The notes below the pieces were generated by a model. The model was not told the DNA's origin. It saw nothing but the letters and a program-made list of their open reading frames with translations, and did not search any database. Positions 11,712 to 21,074 of a stretch of DNA of 64,000 bases are shown here, in pieces. Source of the stretch: Dactylorhiza incarnata (taxonomy: Eukaryota > Streptophyta > Magnoliopsida > Asparagales > Orchidaceae); assembly GCA_033032865.1 (NCBI GenBank), contig JAWHQI010000028.1, positions 6,033,001-6,097,000 on the forward strand, given 5' to 3'. The position numbers and the translations under genes are program-made. Position 1 is the stretch's first letter. Each line of letters starts with the position of its first letter.

Positions 11712-14072
11712 ATGGCACAAATCAAAGATTATGCTTCCACCAGACCACCAATGTGCAATCTTGAAAAGTTTGCAGTTTGGAAAACAAGAATCAGAATTTA
11801 TATGAACTCCATTGATGCTGACTTGTTTAATATTACTGTGACAGGTCCCCCAAAGCCCTATAGAAAGGATGCAAGTGGCAATGTCACACAAATACTTGTT
11901 CCAAGATCTGAGTGGACAGAAGATGAGAAGAAGGCTAGAACATATGATCTAAAGGCCATGAACATACTTGTCTCAACTCTCTCAGATGACATCTTTCAAA
12001 GGGTTGTTGACTGTGAATCATCCAAAGAAATTTGGGATGCTCTTACAAAGATGGTGGAAGGAAGTGCTGATGAAAAGAAAGATAAGAAGGCCCTATTGAT
12101 CTCCCAATATGAGAACTTCCAAAAGAAGAATGAAGAGAGTATCTCTGAGATGTATGACAGATTCAGTCTAATCATCAACCAATTGAAAAACTTGGATAGA
12201 GAGATCTCCCTCACTGAGATTAATGACAAATTGCTAATGAGCCTCCCCAGTTCATGGGACTCAAGAATATGGGCAATAAGAGACACAAGAGGACAAAAGG
12301 AAATCTCTACAGATGCTCTCTTAGGAAAACTCAAATCCTATGAGCAACTACTAAAAACTAGAGAAGAGAAGAAAAGAAGAGAAAACACTCCAATCTCCTC
12401 AAAAGACAGGAACATAGCTTTAAAGGCAACAGAAGAAAGGACTCCTGTCACTGAAGAAGAACTATTCAGTTTCCTAGCCAGAAGATTTAAGAAATGGGTC
12501 AAGACAGATGGATCAAAAAGTAGGGAGTCAAAACCAAGGTATGACAAAACTCCCACTAAAGAAATTATTTGCTATTCTTGCAGGAAACCTGGACATATTG
12601 CCCCAGAATGTCCAGAGAATGCTGAAACAAAGAAAGATCTGAAAAGAAAGGATCTCAAGAAAAAGGGGAAGAAGAAAGAAAGAGGCTTTATTGCAGAAGC
12701 CTGGAGTGAAACAGTCTCTGAGGACAGTTCATCCTCTGAGAGTGACAATGAAGAATCTAGGCAAGAAGACCTATGCTTGATGGCCTTTGAAGGCCCCAAG
12801 AATGATGATGGTGCTAAATCTTGGAGTGAGACAGGATCAGAAGAAAGTATATCTTCTGAAGATGAAAAAGAAAATAACCTTATTCTCATAGAGGAATCTG
12901 AGGATAAGGATGAGGTAAGCATCTTTGATGAAATAGATTTTCAAAGTGATAAATTCAGAAATAATTTTATGGAAATGTGTCTAGATCAATTAAAAGCTAA
13001 ACAAGAAATCAATGACCTAAAAAAACAAATTCATATGGTCAAGAACCAAAGAAATAAAAAGGATATAAGCTCAATAGATCATGTATTAAGGGCTAACATA
13101 AGAGAGAAGGAAATAGAAAGGGCTAGAATAGAAAATCAGTTCCTTAAGGATAAGGTTTCTCAGGCAAAGGCCTTTGAAGAATCAATAAAAATGAGAAGCC
13201 AAACTCTTAAAGAAATCACTGAAAAACAAACAATAAGACACAAAAATCTTGGGCTAGGGGCTGATCCATTAATCAGCCTAATTTCATCCAACAAGCCTAC
13301 ATGGATGAGCCCTGTAAAATTCACTAAACCCATCCAATCAGCAAACCAAGAAAAAGAATCACAACATAAGAAAGAACACTTCTTCAAGGAAATAAAGGAA
13401 TTTGATGAAACATCATATTATTCAGCTGATGACTCACAAACTTCATCTGAAGAGACCACTAAACCAAAAGAAACAACATACAAAGGAGTAAAAACAGAAA
13501 AAGATAAAATGAAAATTTATGAAGACACAGTCGCGTCGACTTCATATCGACGCATGAATGATAATGCGTCGACATCTACTCGATGTACCCTCTTAGATGC
13601 CTCGACCTCTACTCGACGCTTGAATAAAGATACGTCGACATCCAATCGACGCAACTTCCTCCATGCGTCGATACCAGATCAACGCAATCTAAGGAATGCG
13701 CCGAATATAAATCGACGCAACTATCAACATGCGTCGAATAGATATCAACGCACAAAAGTTCAGAGCAACTTAAATACCTTTCCTCCAAAAGCCTTTCATC
13801 CTAACCCATATTCAGGACCCATTCATCACAATCATGATTTCTATCCTAATCAACACCTCTATCATGATTTCTATCCTAAACATGGTAACCAAAATTCTCA
13901 TTTTAACCAAAATTTCTATCCTAACCAAAATAAAACTTTCTACCCTGATCAACCCTTTTATTCTTCTCTAAACTCAAATTATCATAATAATAAGATAATC
14001 AAGTGCCATATATGTAACAAAACTGGCCACCTTGCCAAACAATGCTGGTACAACCAATCAAACTATCTGTAA
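11712..14072 (+). CDS. Gag-like protein of element B, extended, with two zinc knuckles
   Basis: The 786-residue open frame has a copia UBN2-type gag domain over roughly residues 1-215 (opening MAQIKDYASTRPPMCN, with the SSKEIWDAL and LMSLPSSWDSR motifs). A CX2CX4HX4C zinc knuckle lies near residues 287-300 (CYSCRKPGHIAPEC). Long acidic, Ser-rich and coiled-coil-like stretches follow (about 330-480). Seven copies of an 11-residue repeat occupy about 607-683, then an Asn/Pro/Tyr-rich segment, and a second zinc knuckle ends the protein (CHICNKTGHLAKQC, from 765). Copia gag proteins coat and package the RNA. The frame is intact, although no enzymes follow it. It is much longer than an ordinary copia gag, and the repeat region coincides with the dyad-motif DNA. 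Confidence 0.9.
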   Translation: MAQIKDYASTRPPMCNLEKFAVWKTRIRIYMNSIDADLFNITVTGPPKPYRKDASGNVTQILVPRSEWTEDEKKARTYDLKAMNILVSTLSDDIFQRVVDCESSKEIWDALTKMVEGSADEKKDKKALLISQYENFQKKNEESISEMYDRFSLIINQLKNLDREISLTEINDKLLMSLPSSWDSRIWAIRDTRGQKEISTDALLGKLKSYEQLLKTREEKKRRENTPISSKDRNIALKATEERTPVTEEELFSFLARRFKKWVKTDGSKSRESKPRYDKTPTKEIICYSCRKPGHIAPECPENAETKKDLKRKDLKKKGKKKERGFIAEAWSETVSEDSSSSESDNEESRQEDLCLMAFEGPKNDDGAKSWSETGSEESISSEDEKENNLILIEESEDKDEVSIFDEIDFQSDKFRNNFMEMCLDQLKAKQEINDLKKQIHMVKNQRNKKDISSIDHVLRANIREKEIERARIENQFLKDKVSQAKAFEESIKMRSQTLKEITEKQTIRHKNLGLGADPLISLISSNKPTWMSPVKFTKPIQSANQEKESQHKKEHFFKEIKEFDETSYYSADDSQTSSEETTKPKETTYKGVKTEKDKMKIYEDTVASTSYRRMNDNASTSTRCTLLDASTSTRRLNKDTSTSNRRNFLHASIPDQRNLRNAPNINRRNYQHASNRYQRTKVQSNLNTFPPKAFHPNPYSGPIHHNHDFYPNQHLYHDFYPKHGNQNSHFNQNFYPNQNKTFYPDQPFYSSLNSNYHNNKIIKCHICNKTGHLAKQCWYNQSNYL
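13532..13752 (+). repeat. 33-bp tandem repeat in B gag coding an 11-residue repeat
   Basis: Seven units each carry a GCGTCGA half-site and, nine bases on, TCGACGC or a decayed form. Translation gives units such as ASTSYRRMNDN, ASTSTRRLNKD and TSTSNRRNFLH. The first units are well kept and the last three are diverged. The period is exactly 11 codons, so the frame is preserved. Confidence 0.85.
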
Positions 14073-14142
14073 AAATTAGTTCAAGGCTGACTTAGAACTA
14101 GGTAGAGATAAACACCTAGAATTCTTCAGGAAAATTAAAAGT

Positions 14143-14395
14143 CACGTCGATCTCTAAACAACGCACCGTCGATAACTCAACTCTATAAGTAAAATCGACG
14201 CATGCGTCGACTCCACTCGACACATACGTCGATAGGAAATCCTATCATCCCAAGTCAGACTATATCGACGCTCACGTCGAATTCCTCTCGACGTAACGTC
14301 GACTTCATGAAAACGAGCGGCAATACCAAAATATTTTCGGTCACATCCACGGAAGTACCGAATAAGCCTCGACTTGAGCCCAGTTTCGACGCTTC
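14143..14395. repeat. Dyad array between gag and the second ORF of B
   Basis: The GCGTCGA/TCGACGC half-sites recur about ten times in the untranslated spacer after the gag stop, including 'gcgtcgactccactcgac'. This is the third context of the motif inside B, besides the LTRs and the gag repeat. Confidence 0.65.
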
Positions 14396-14504
14396 ACCTG
14401 ACTTAAATAGTCTCTTCAGTTAGAAGCCTTCACTTCTCTGCATCTTTCATCCTTCTTGCTCCTCAGACCAGCCGACTTCTTCCTCTCTCTTTCACTAACC
14501 TAAA

Positions 14505-15881
14505 ATGGCTCCAAAGACCAACTCAGGCTTCGACATTGACCTTGAGTCCTTCCAAGCAGCCGCAGAAAACTACAAGAGCATCATTGCTCTCTTTACTGAA
14601 GCTGGCCTGAACAAACTTATCTCCACAAGAAGTAAGCTCCTGGAAACAGAACTCACAGAGCTGACAACTAATGTTCAAATATCTGAACAAGGAGAAATTC
14701 AAGGAACAATCTATGAGACACATGTCTCAATCTCAGCAGAACATATTAGGGCCACCTTTGATCTACCATCAGGTATATCCTAATATCATCTTTGTTTAAA
14801 TGAAATAAGGAAAGAAAAAGAGCCTCTAAAAAGAATGACTAAACAAGTCTTAATAATTTCCCTATTAGGTGATGAATCCATTGAACTCACACCTGATGAA
14901 ATCAAGCACTTGCTCACCACCATGAATTTCTCAAAAGATAGGCCAATCCATCTGAAAAAGATAGACTTTTCTAATGAGTACAGATTGCTGGCAGATATAG
15001 TAGGGAAGATACTACTATGCAAGATATCAGCCCATGATGCAGTGCCCAAGCTGCAACTGAACATCATGGGGGCCCTTGTGCTGAAGAAGAAGGTGGACTG
15101 GGCCAGCTGTCTTCTCAAAATGATAGCTTCCAAATACTCTCACAAGGAAAATGCCTACATGAGAATCATGAGTCAAGTACTCTTCCACTCCTTCCCTGAC
15201 CTATGTAGGTCAAAAGGAATCCCCATTCCTCCAGGGAAGAGGATGTCAATTGCTCTCTTTTCTAAGTGGACCAGGCAAATTCCTAAGCCTGGTTCCATCC
15301 CTGAAAGAACTCCTTCTCCTCTTTCTCCTCCTCCTCTTCAAAGAGACAACCCTTCTCTACCACCATCATCCACTCAAATACTCTCTACTACCCTCACAAC
15401 TCCTACTCTACCTATCTCTTCTCAAACACCCGCTCAAACAGAAGTTTCTCCTTCTCTTCCTCCTCCAAATTTCCCATCTTCTCTACCTCCATTATCACCC
15501 TTACCTCATGAATCAACTCACTTCTCTCCTCCTCTGTCACCTCTTCCTCCTCCATCACCTCCTCACCTTTCACACCATGAAACATCTTCATCCACTGAGG
15601 CTCTCATCACTCAGTGCATCAAATCAGCAGCTGAAAAATTCCAAGTGATGCTGGATGAGCATTGCTCCCAAATTCATTCCTTCATCCTTCACATGCACAC
15701 CCAAATAGATGGGGTCAGTGCCTCTGTGCAAGGCCTAAAGACCTCTCTCTCTTCCTCTAGAGTGACAAGGTCTTTCTTAACCTCCCTGGCCAAGAAGGTC
15801 AAGAAGGGGGAGAATCTAGATGAAGAGCAGCCCTCCAATCCTAAATCTCTCTCACAAGTCCCCTCCTTCTTCAAAATCTGA
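14505..15881 (+). pseudogene. Second ORF of element B (one in-frame stop)
   Basis: A single frame runs from the Met at 14505 to 15881, interrupted only by a TAA at 14781-14783. The first ~200 codons look globular, with motifs such as ISAEHIRATFDLPSG and EYRLLADIVGKILL. They resemble the loosely defined plant transposon protein domain found beside retroelements; that assignment is from memory and tentative. A long Pro/Ser/Leu-rich linker follows (about 15290-15590), then a short helical region. No catalytic motif of protease, integrase or reverse transcriptase is present. It probably continues in another frame at 15820-16275. Confidence 0.6.
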
Positions 15882-16275
15882 CAAAATCCTTAGGAATGAG
15901 ATAGTACCTGAGCTACACAATGATGAACAAACTATAGAGGTACTTCATATAGCAAGAGAGGCTGCAAGTCAAGTAGTACTATTACAAGGGGAGGCAAGCA
16001 AAGAAGAAACTGAAAAGGAAGATATAGCAGTTGGGAAGAAAGATAAAGAAACTACAAATCAGGGGGAGCTGGATACTGATATAAATGAAGCTGGAGATAA
16101 TAGTGGAGCTGGAACTGGAGCTGGAGAAAGATTAAAGGAGGTTCCATCCCAGGGGGAGCAATCTGCTCAGGAGGAGCTAGGTGCACTTCCTACAAATGAG
16201 AAAGAGAAACCCTCCTCTCCTAAAACAGTAGTATTCAAGAGAAAGAGAAAGACCCCTCCTACCCCTCCTGAGTAA
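15820..16275 (+). pseudogene. C-terminal part of the second ORF of B, shifted frame
   Basis: This 151-codon frame overlaps the end of the preceding one in the next frame. It is strongly acidic (Glu/Lys/Asp-rich, with AGDNSGAGTGAGERL) and ends in a basic stretch, FKRKRKTPPTPPE, that could act as a nuclear localisation signal. The overlap suggests one frameshift split a protein of about 590 residues. No domain is recognised. Confidence 0.5.
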
Positions 16276-16447
16276 TATTTGAAAACAATACTGATATATC
16301 TTACCCTATAGTTGAATACTACTTGGTATGAACATGAAAATCTGTTTATATGATTCTGAAAATTTGTTCATATTTCTTTTCTATACAAATGTTGTGCTGG
16401 ATTGATTTTATGCTAATACAATTTCTCTCTAAGTAGGGTTAAGACAA

Positions 16448-16459
16448 ATAGGGGGAGAT
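16448..16459 (+). promoter_or_regulatory. Polypurine tract of element B
   Basis: AATAGGGGGAGA lies immediately before the 3' LTR, where plus-strand DNA synthesis would start. Confidence 0.75.
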
Positions 16460-17784
16460 TATTGGGGAAATGATTTCTCTTAACCCCTAGAAATAAGTTG
16501 AATATGAATTCTAAGAAAGAAAAACAAGGTTAAGTAAATATGCGTCGAATACTATTCGACGCAACGTCGAAATAAAGTCGACGTTTCCTTCAGATTGAGT
16601 CGAAGTAACTTTAGGAAGATTTCGACGTATGTGTTGTCGACGCTACTCTGATTTCTAGTCGACACATATGGAGAATTTGACGCACCTTAGTCGACACACC
16701 TTCCTTATTCTCCTCTCGACGTCTAACCAAGAAGAACTCAACGTTTACGTCGAATGGTAATCGACGCACGTCGATTTATATGACAGATTTAAATATGCGC
16801 CAGATCTCTTTCCTTCTTTCAGTAGATCTGATTTGTATGGAATAAATGTCAATATTTTATAGCCGTTCTGAATCATTCTTTCCTTATATCTGATTCTTGG
16901 CTAATTTGATTAAACTTATTTGGACATTATTTGAAATCAGAATTAGTTCTTTCCTTCTACAGAAATAAATATTATGGAAATATTTTCATCTTTCTATTTC
17001 TCTGACTGATAATTGATTATCCTCCTATAGTATTATTTTGAATTAACAGAGCTATAAATAAAGAGGAGGTCGGCAGAAAAATGAGAACAAGTGATCTACC
17101 ACATACATTTGAAATAGAGGAAAAACTCCCAAAAGAATAGAGAGATAAGCTGAGAAAAGTGATAGTGTGCTGCAGAGACAAAGCCTTCATCTTCTCCTTC
17201 TTCTTCTGAAGTCACTCTGCTGAAAATTCTGATAGCTCTCACATAAGAGAGAAAAGCTACAAATCTTCTTCTCTCTATAAAAGAAAGATTTAATTCACTT
17301 CTTGTGCTTTCAATCTTCTTGCTAGGAAGAAGATTCATTCTTGTTCTTGTTTCTTTCTTCTTTCTTATTCTTACTTAAATATTGTAAAAGAGTTTTTAGA
17401 ATCTCTCTTCAAAAAATTCAGTGTACTGGTTCTAAGAGTCTCCTTGTCAAAAGACTCAGGGTGGTTCTAAGAGTCTCCTTGTCAAAAGACTCAGGGTGGT
17501 TCTAAGAGTCTCCTTATCAAAAGACTCAGTGCAAGATAGTGAATTCCTACCAAGGGGGTAGAAGAGTGGACTACCCAAAGTTTGGGGAACCACTATATTT
17601 TCTTGTGTTGTGCTGTGATTTCTTTTCTTGCATTTACTTTCTTTACTTGTTTAATTCTTGTTGGTGTGTGGGAAGCTATAATCTGTGATCATACACATAT
17701 ATATATTAACTTTGCACAAAATAATTTCTAATCTCTATTCACCCCCCTCTAGAGAATTCTAGTGAGGTAAACTGTGCACTTTCA
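16460..17784 (+). repeat. 3' LTR of element B
   Basis: This 1,325-bp copy of 10299-11609 begins TATTGGGG rather than TGTTGGGG, so its first dinucleotide is mutated. It has an extra partial motif copy near 16680-16700 and keeps the TATA box at 17053-17060. Confidence 0.92.
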
Positions 17785-17789
17785 TTTGT

Positions 17790-18231
17790 GCCGATGAAGC
17801 ATCTCCTAAGATCACGCTTCCTCCACTGATGTCCTGAAAGGTGGTAAAGCAAGAACGATCAAAACAAGTATGAACATTTGCTCCGGAATCAAGCCACCAA
17901 TCTGATGAACAAGTGAGATGAAGACTTGGAGAATAATCTAACCTGAAGGTAGGTTGATCCGGTGCTTGGATCATGTTGGCCTGAGGCTTGTCTCCACGAG
18001 ACTTACCAACCACGGGTTCTGTCTTCTTGTAGAAGCAGTTGGTAGACAGATGGTTTGTGCGGCCGCAGGAGAAGCACCATTTCCCTTTACCTGGGTTTTG
18101 GTTAGAGGGACCAGGCTTGGGATGATTGGGTTTTTGATGGCGGGAACCTGCACGGAAAGGTTTCTTATGGTTATTTCCTTTGGATTTGAAGTGATGGTGG
18201 GAAGAAGGATTGCCTTGCGATTCAGTGAGGT
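17790..18231 (-). pseudogene. Copia A zinc knuckle and protease start
   Basis: Minus-strand translation shows a gag zinc knuckle (CFSCGRTNHLSTNC) near 18040-18080, then the retroviral-type aspartic protease active site in WWLDSGANVHTC near 17870-17895. The frame then reaches VILGDASSAQ, where element B interrupts it. This part is out of frame with the gag segment upstream, so a frame break lies near 18230. Confidence 0.82.
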
Positions 18232-18930
18232 TTACTCTTGGAGCAAGGTCTTTGGAACTTTAGAGTTTTTACTCTTATGTTCTTCCTCAATGCGGATAAT
18301 ATTTTGGATCTGGACATAAGTAAGGTTTGATTGGTCATGCCTTAGTCTAGTGCTAAAGTCGGACCATGAACCAGGATGTGCATCAATGAGACATGCCACT
18401 AAATAGTTTTCGGAAAGGATTGAGCCATCGGCTCGGATCTTGGACAACATCTCATCTAGCTGATGGAGTTGAGGATTGATGGGCTTGGAAGCATCAATCT
18501 TGAATTTATGGAGGTTGGAAACATTGTAGCGTTCTATACCCGCATTGTCAAGGTTATAGCGCGCTTCAAGTGCATACCATAAATCCTTAGCCGTACGATA
18601 TTGGAGGAATACATCGTAAAGGCTGTCGGACAAGGCACTAAGAATGCGATTGCGACAATGATATTCAATGTCCACCGAATCTCTATATGGGACACGTCTA
18701 ACATAGGTTCTAGTGGTATTTGCAGTTGAGGATGAGGACGATGGCAGGTTTGCAGCAACTGCATTTGCAGCGCTAGGGATTTCAGTTTCTACAGCGGGGG
18801 CATCGAAGATGGCAGACAAAAGGCCTAGGGTATTTAACCAATATTCGACCTGTGCTTGCCAACGACGAAAACCGTTACCGTTAAATTTCTCGGGTTTGAT
18901 CCAGGCAGAATCCTCAGATCTAGATGCCAT
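18232..18930 (-). pseudogene. Copia A gag, N-terminal domain
   Basis: The likely start is the Met at 18930 (MASRSEDSAWIKPEKFNG), because the upstream 24 residues look like leader sequence. It has UBN2-type copia gag features: FRRWQAQVEYWL, the ALSDSLYDVF region, AKDLWYALEARY, and INPQLHQLDEML. It would form the capsid. The frame is lost at 18232, before the zinc knuckle. Confidence 0.85.
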
Positions 18931-19058
18931 TACAGATTTCTGAAATTTAAAATACATACAGTAAATAACAGTACATGTAAACAGTAAAACAGAGAGGATC
19001 ATTTTGATTATTTGATTTTATTTATTCTATTGATGTGGAATTACAAACTTCTTTAGAT

Positions 19059-19143
19059 TGTTGGAATATTTACTTCTATATTCCTATATTAATATATAAT
19101 ATGATATATTTTTTGTTTTTAAAACGTTTACAGAAAACCGCAG

Positions 19144-19187
<44 letters not shown>

Positions 19188-20271
19188 GAACAACAATAAT
19201 AATAAAATTGCATGAAGGGATGAGAAATAAAAGAGAGGAAATATATAGTTTAGAATCGAGTCTGGGTAAGGCGTGTGATCACTGCCCTAAAGAAGTTGCA
19301 CCACCCTCCGACAGGGCTTTCAACCGATGCTCACTCGTCCAAGGTACAACACCCGGCTAGATCCCGAAACTCTGATGTGCGCGGACACCGAAGAAGCACA
19401 AAGCACCCCGAACAACCACTTGATGAAGCAAATGTGAAGAAAAGGAATCACGTAGAAGATCGTCAAAACAGAGAGAGCAGAAGAGCGTATTGGAGAGCGT
19501 GTATTCTTTCTGAGAAGAACGTCAATATATAAAGACAATGAATCGCCGGAAACGGAATCTTGAAAACGACAACATTAAAACCATAATAAGTATTGACGGT
19601 TATAATTGGAAGACATATAATCGGGGAGAGAAACGTTGAATATTTCCAACGTAAATAATGGCGAGAAACACGCGTAAAAGAGCGGTTAAGAAAACGCGTA
19701 AAACGACCGAACGCGTTGAAATCAATTCGACGTTGCGTCGACATCATATCGACGCTACGTCGAGTTCTATCGACGCAGGACTTATCGACGCAAGCGTCGA
19801 GTTCTATCGACGCATGCGTCGAATTCCATTCGACGCCATGCCAACCTAGCGGGCAAAACGACGTTACGTCGAAATCTATTCGATGCAGCTCCGAATTCTA
19901 ATCGACGCAACTCCGAGTAAAAACTATTTTGTACAAAAATTATAATTCAATTATTCCCCAAATCCCACATCCGGATCCGGTGCGGTGCGGTGCGTGCGCG
20001 CGCGCGTGTGGTTCATAGTTTCTCCTTATGTTCTTTTGAACAAATAAGAAGGTGTGAAAACATATATAAACTCTTTGGCTAGAGAGCTAATAAGCAAGGT
20101 GAGACTAAAGGTTCACCCTTTCATCATGAAAGACTTCCCTCCAATATTTGGATTCCCTCCAATTTTGGTTTTGAGCTTTTCCATCATAATGAGGAGCCAA
20201 AACACCAAACACCATTTGGCTCCAATCAAAACATTTAATTTTATAATGTTTTATAATTAAAATTTCTAACA
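19059..20271 (-). repeat. 5' LTR of copia element A
   Basis: This 1,213-bp copy of 5636-6830 contains a (CT)n(AT)n tract (about 19147-19187) much longer than in the other LTR. It also has a TATATA box near 19526-19531 on the minus strand and the dyad array at about 19726-19910. Confidence 0.92.
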
Positions 20272-20356
20272 TTTTATGCTCACCACTAAATGAGAGGAAT
20301 GCTTGGAGGATTTAGGGTGTGCGTGTAACTAGGATTTTGGTAAGAAAAAAAGATGG

Positions 20357-20765
20357 GTGGTGTTAAAGGCAAACCAGAATTGGCTATTGTCAAACCAATT
20401 TCTATGAGTTATTACGCGCCTTTTGAAAATATGCTTTGTACATGCATTTTTAGGAAAAGTGTTCAACACGAAAATTGTATATCTCGTCGAGATCTACAAC
20501 TTTCGTGTTGAACATTTTTCCTAAAAATGCACGCACAAGACGTATTTTCAAAAAATTCGCTATAGTTACGATCAGGGCGACAATACGCCTTATGCATGCT
20601 TTTTTAGGAAAAGTGTTCAACACGAAAGTTGTAGATCTCGACGAGATCTACAATTTTCGTGTTGAACACTTTTCCTAAAGATACATGCACAAGACGTATT
20701 TTCAAAAGACGCGTAATAACTCATAGAAATTGGTTTGCCAATAGCTGGTTTGCCTTTAACACCAC
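20357..20765. mobile_element. 409-bp foldback cassette with two inner palindromes
   Basis: The outer arms start GTGGTGTTAAAGGC and end with its complement, GCCTTTAACACCAC. The arms match for over 100 bp, including 'tctatgagttattacgcg' and its complement. Inside are two near-perfect palindromes centred near 20486 and 20640, each built from 'gttcaacacgaaa' and its complement around 'gatctcg'. The structure resembles a foldback or MITE element. No clear target duplication was found. It ends 213 bp before the CBP80 start codon. Confidence 0.7.
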
Positions 20766-20978
20766 ACGAAAGTTGTAGAAGCTTTTAATTTGTATTCCGG
20801 GCCTGCATATAGCCTAACGAAGCCTGCGTGTAACAACGCTAAAATTAAATATGCGTCGCTCCAACTCAAGTAGCCGAGGTCCGCCTAGGTTACATTGCTG
20901 AAAAGGTTTTTCTAAACCCCATTAGTTCCACTTCCCCGTCGATCCCGTCCTCGCTTCCTCGCGCCGTTCCAAGTTCCA
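20766..20978 (+). promoter_or_regulatory. Likely core promoter and 5' leader of CBP80
   Basis: This is the only stretch between the foldback cassette and the start codon. It becomes C-rich towards the ATG (20925-20978), as plant leaders often do. No clear TATA box is visible. The start context is TTCCAATGCC. Confidence 0.4.
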
Positions 20979-21074
20979 ATGCCGGAGCCAATGAGCGGCT
21001 GGCGGGCGCTCCTCCTCCGCATCGGCGATAAATGCGTTGAGTACGGCGGCTCCGTCGACTACAGGGAGCACATC
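20979..21074 (+). CDS. CBP80: CBP80 exon 1
   Basis: 32 codons, [18 protein letters not shown] and on to YREHI. The donor GTGAGT follows directly. The GC-rich start contrasts with the surrounding AT-rich DNA. The residues from SGWR onward fit the family N-terminus. Confidence 0.88.

Larger units (their letters stand above)
10299..17784 (+). mobile_element. LTR element B: gag plus an unrelated second ORF, no pol
   Basis: LTRs at 10299-11609 and 16460-17784 end in CTTTCA and are flanked by a perfect TTTGT duplication (10294-10298, 17785-17789). The primer site is a variant of the initiator-Met site (TTGGTATCAAAGGG, from 11611), and the polypurine tract is AATAGGGGGAGAT (16448-16459). The 4.85-kb interior encodes a 786-residue gag-like protein and a second protein broken by one stop and one frame change. 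No protease, integrase, reverse transcriptase or RNase H is present, so it must be moved by enzymes supplied in trans. It is inserted in the coding region of copia A, in the opposite orientation. Confidence 0.93.
5636..20271 (-). mobile_element. Ty1/copia retrotransposon A, interrupted by element B
   Basis: Two ~1.2-kb LTRs (5636-6830 and 19059-20271) start TGTTGGAATATT and end TTTCTAACA. They are flanked by a perfect TTTTA duplication (5631-5635, 20272-20276). Coding order on the minus strand is gag, protease, integrase, reverse transcriptase, RNase H, which is the Ty1/copia order. Without inserted element B the length is about 7.1 kb. A purine tract reading TTTTGTGGGAGAT on the minus strand adjoins the 3' LTR at about 6831-6844. 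The site next to the 5' LTR does not match the usual initiator-Met primer site. Frames are broken in gag and in the first half of reverse transcriptase, so the copy is inactive. Confidence 0.92.
4709..20288. mobile_element. hAT-like non-autonomous DNA transposon, split by copia element A
   Basis: The left end is TAGGGGTGTTCGCGG (4709) and the right end is the imperfect complement, ...CTCACCACTA (ends 20288). They are flanked by a perfect 8-bp target duplication AATGAGAG (4701-4708 and 20289-20296), the size typical of hAT elements. Without the 14.6-kb insertion at 5636-20271 and its 5-bp duplication, the element is about 0.94 kb. Its ends carry many subterminal words of the type 'gcggtgcggttt' and their complements. 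No transposase is encoded, so it must have been moved by a related autonomous element. Confidence 0.82.
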
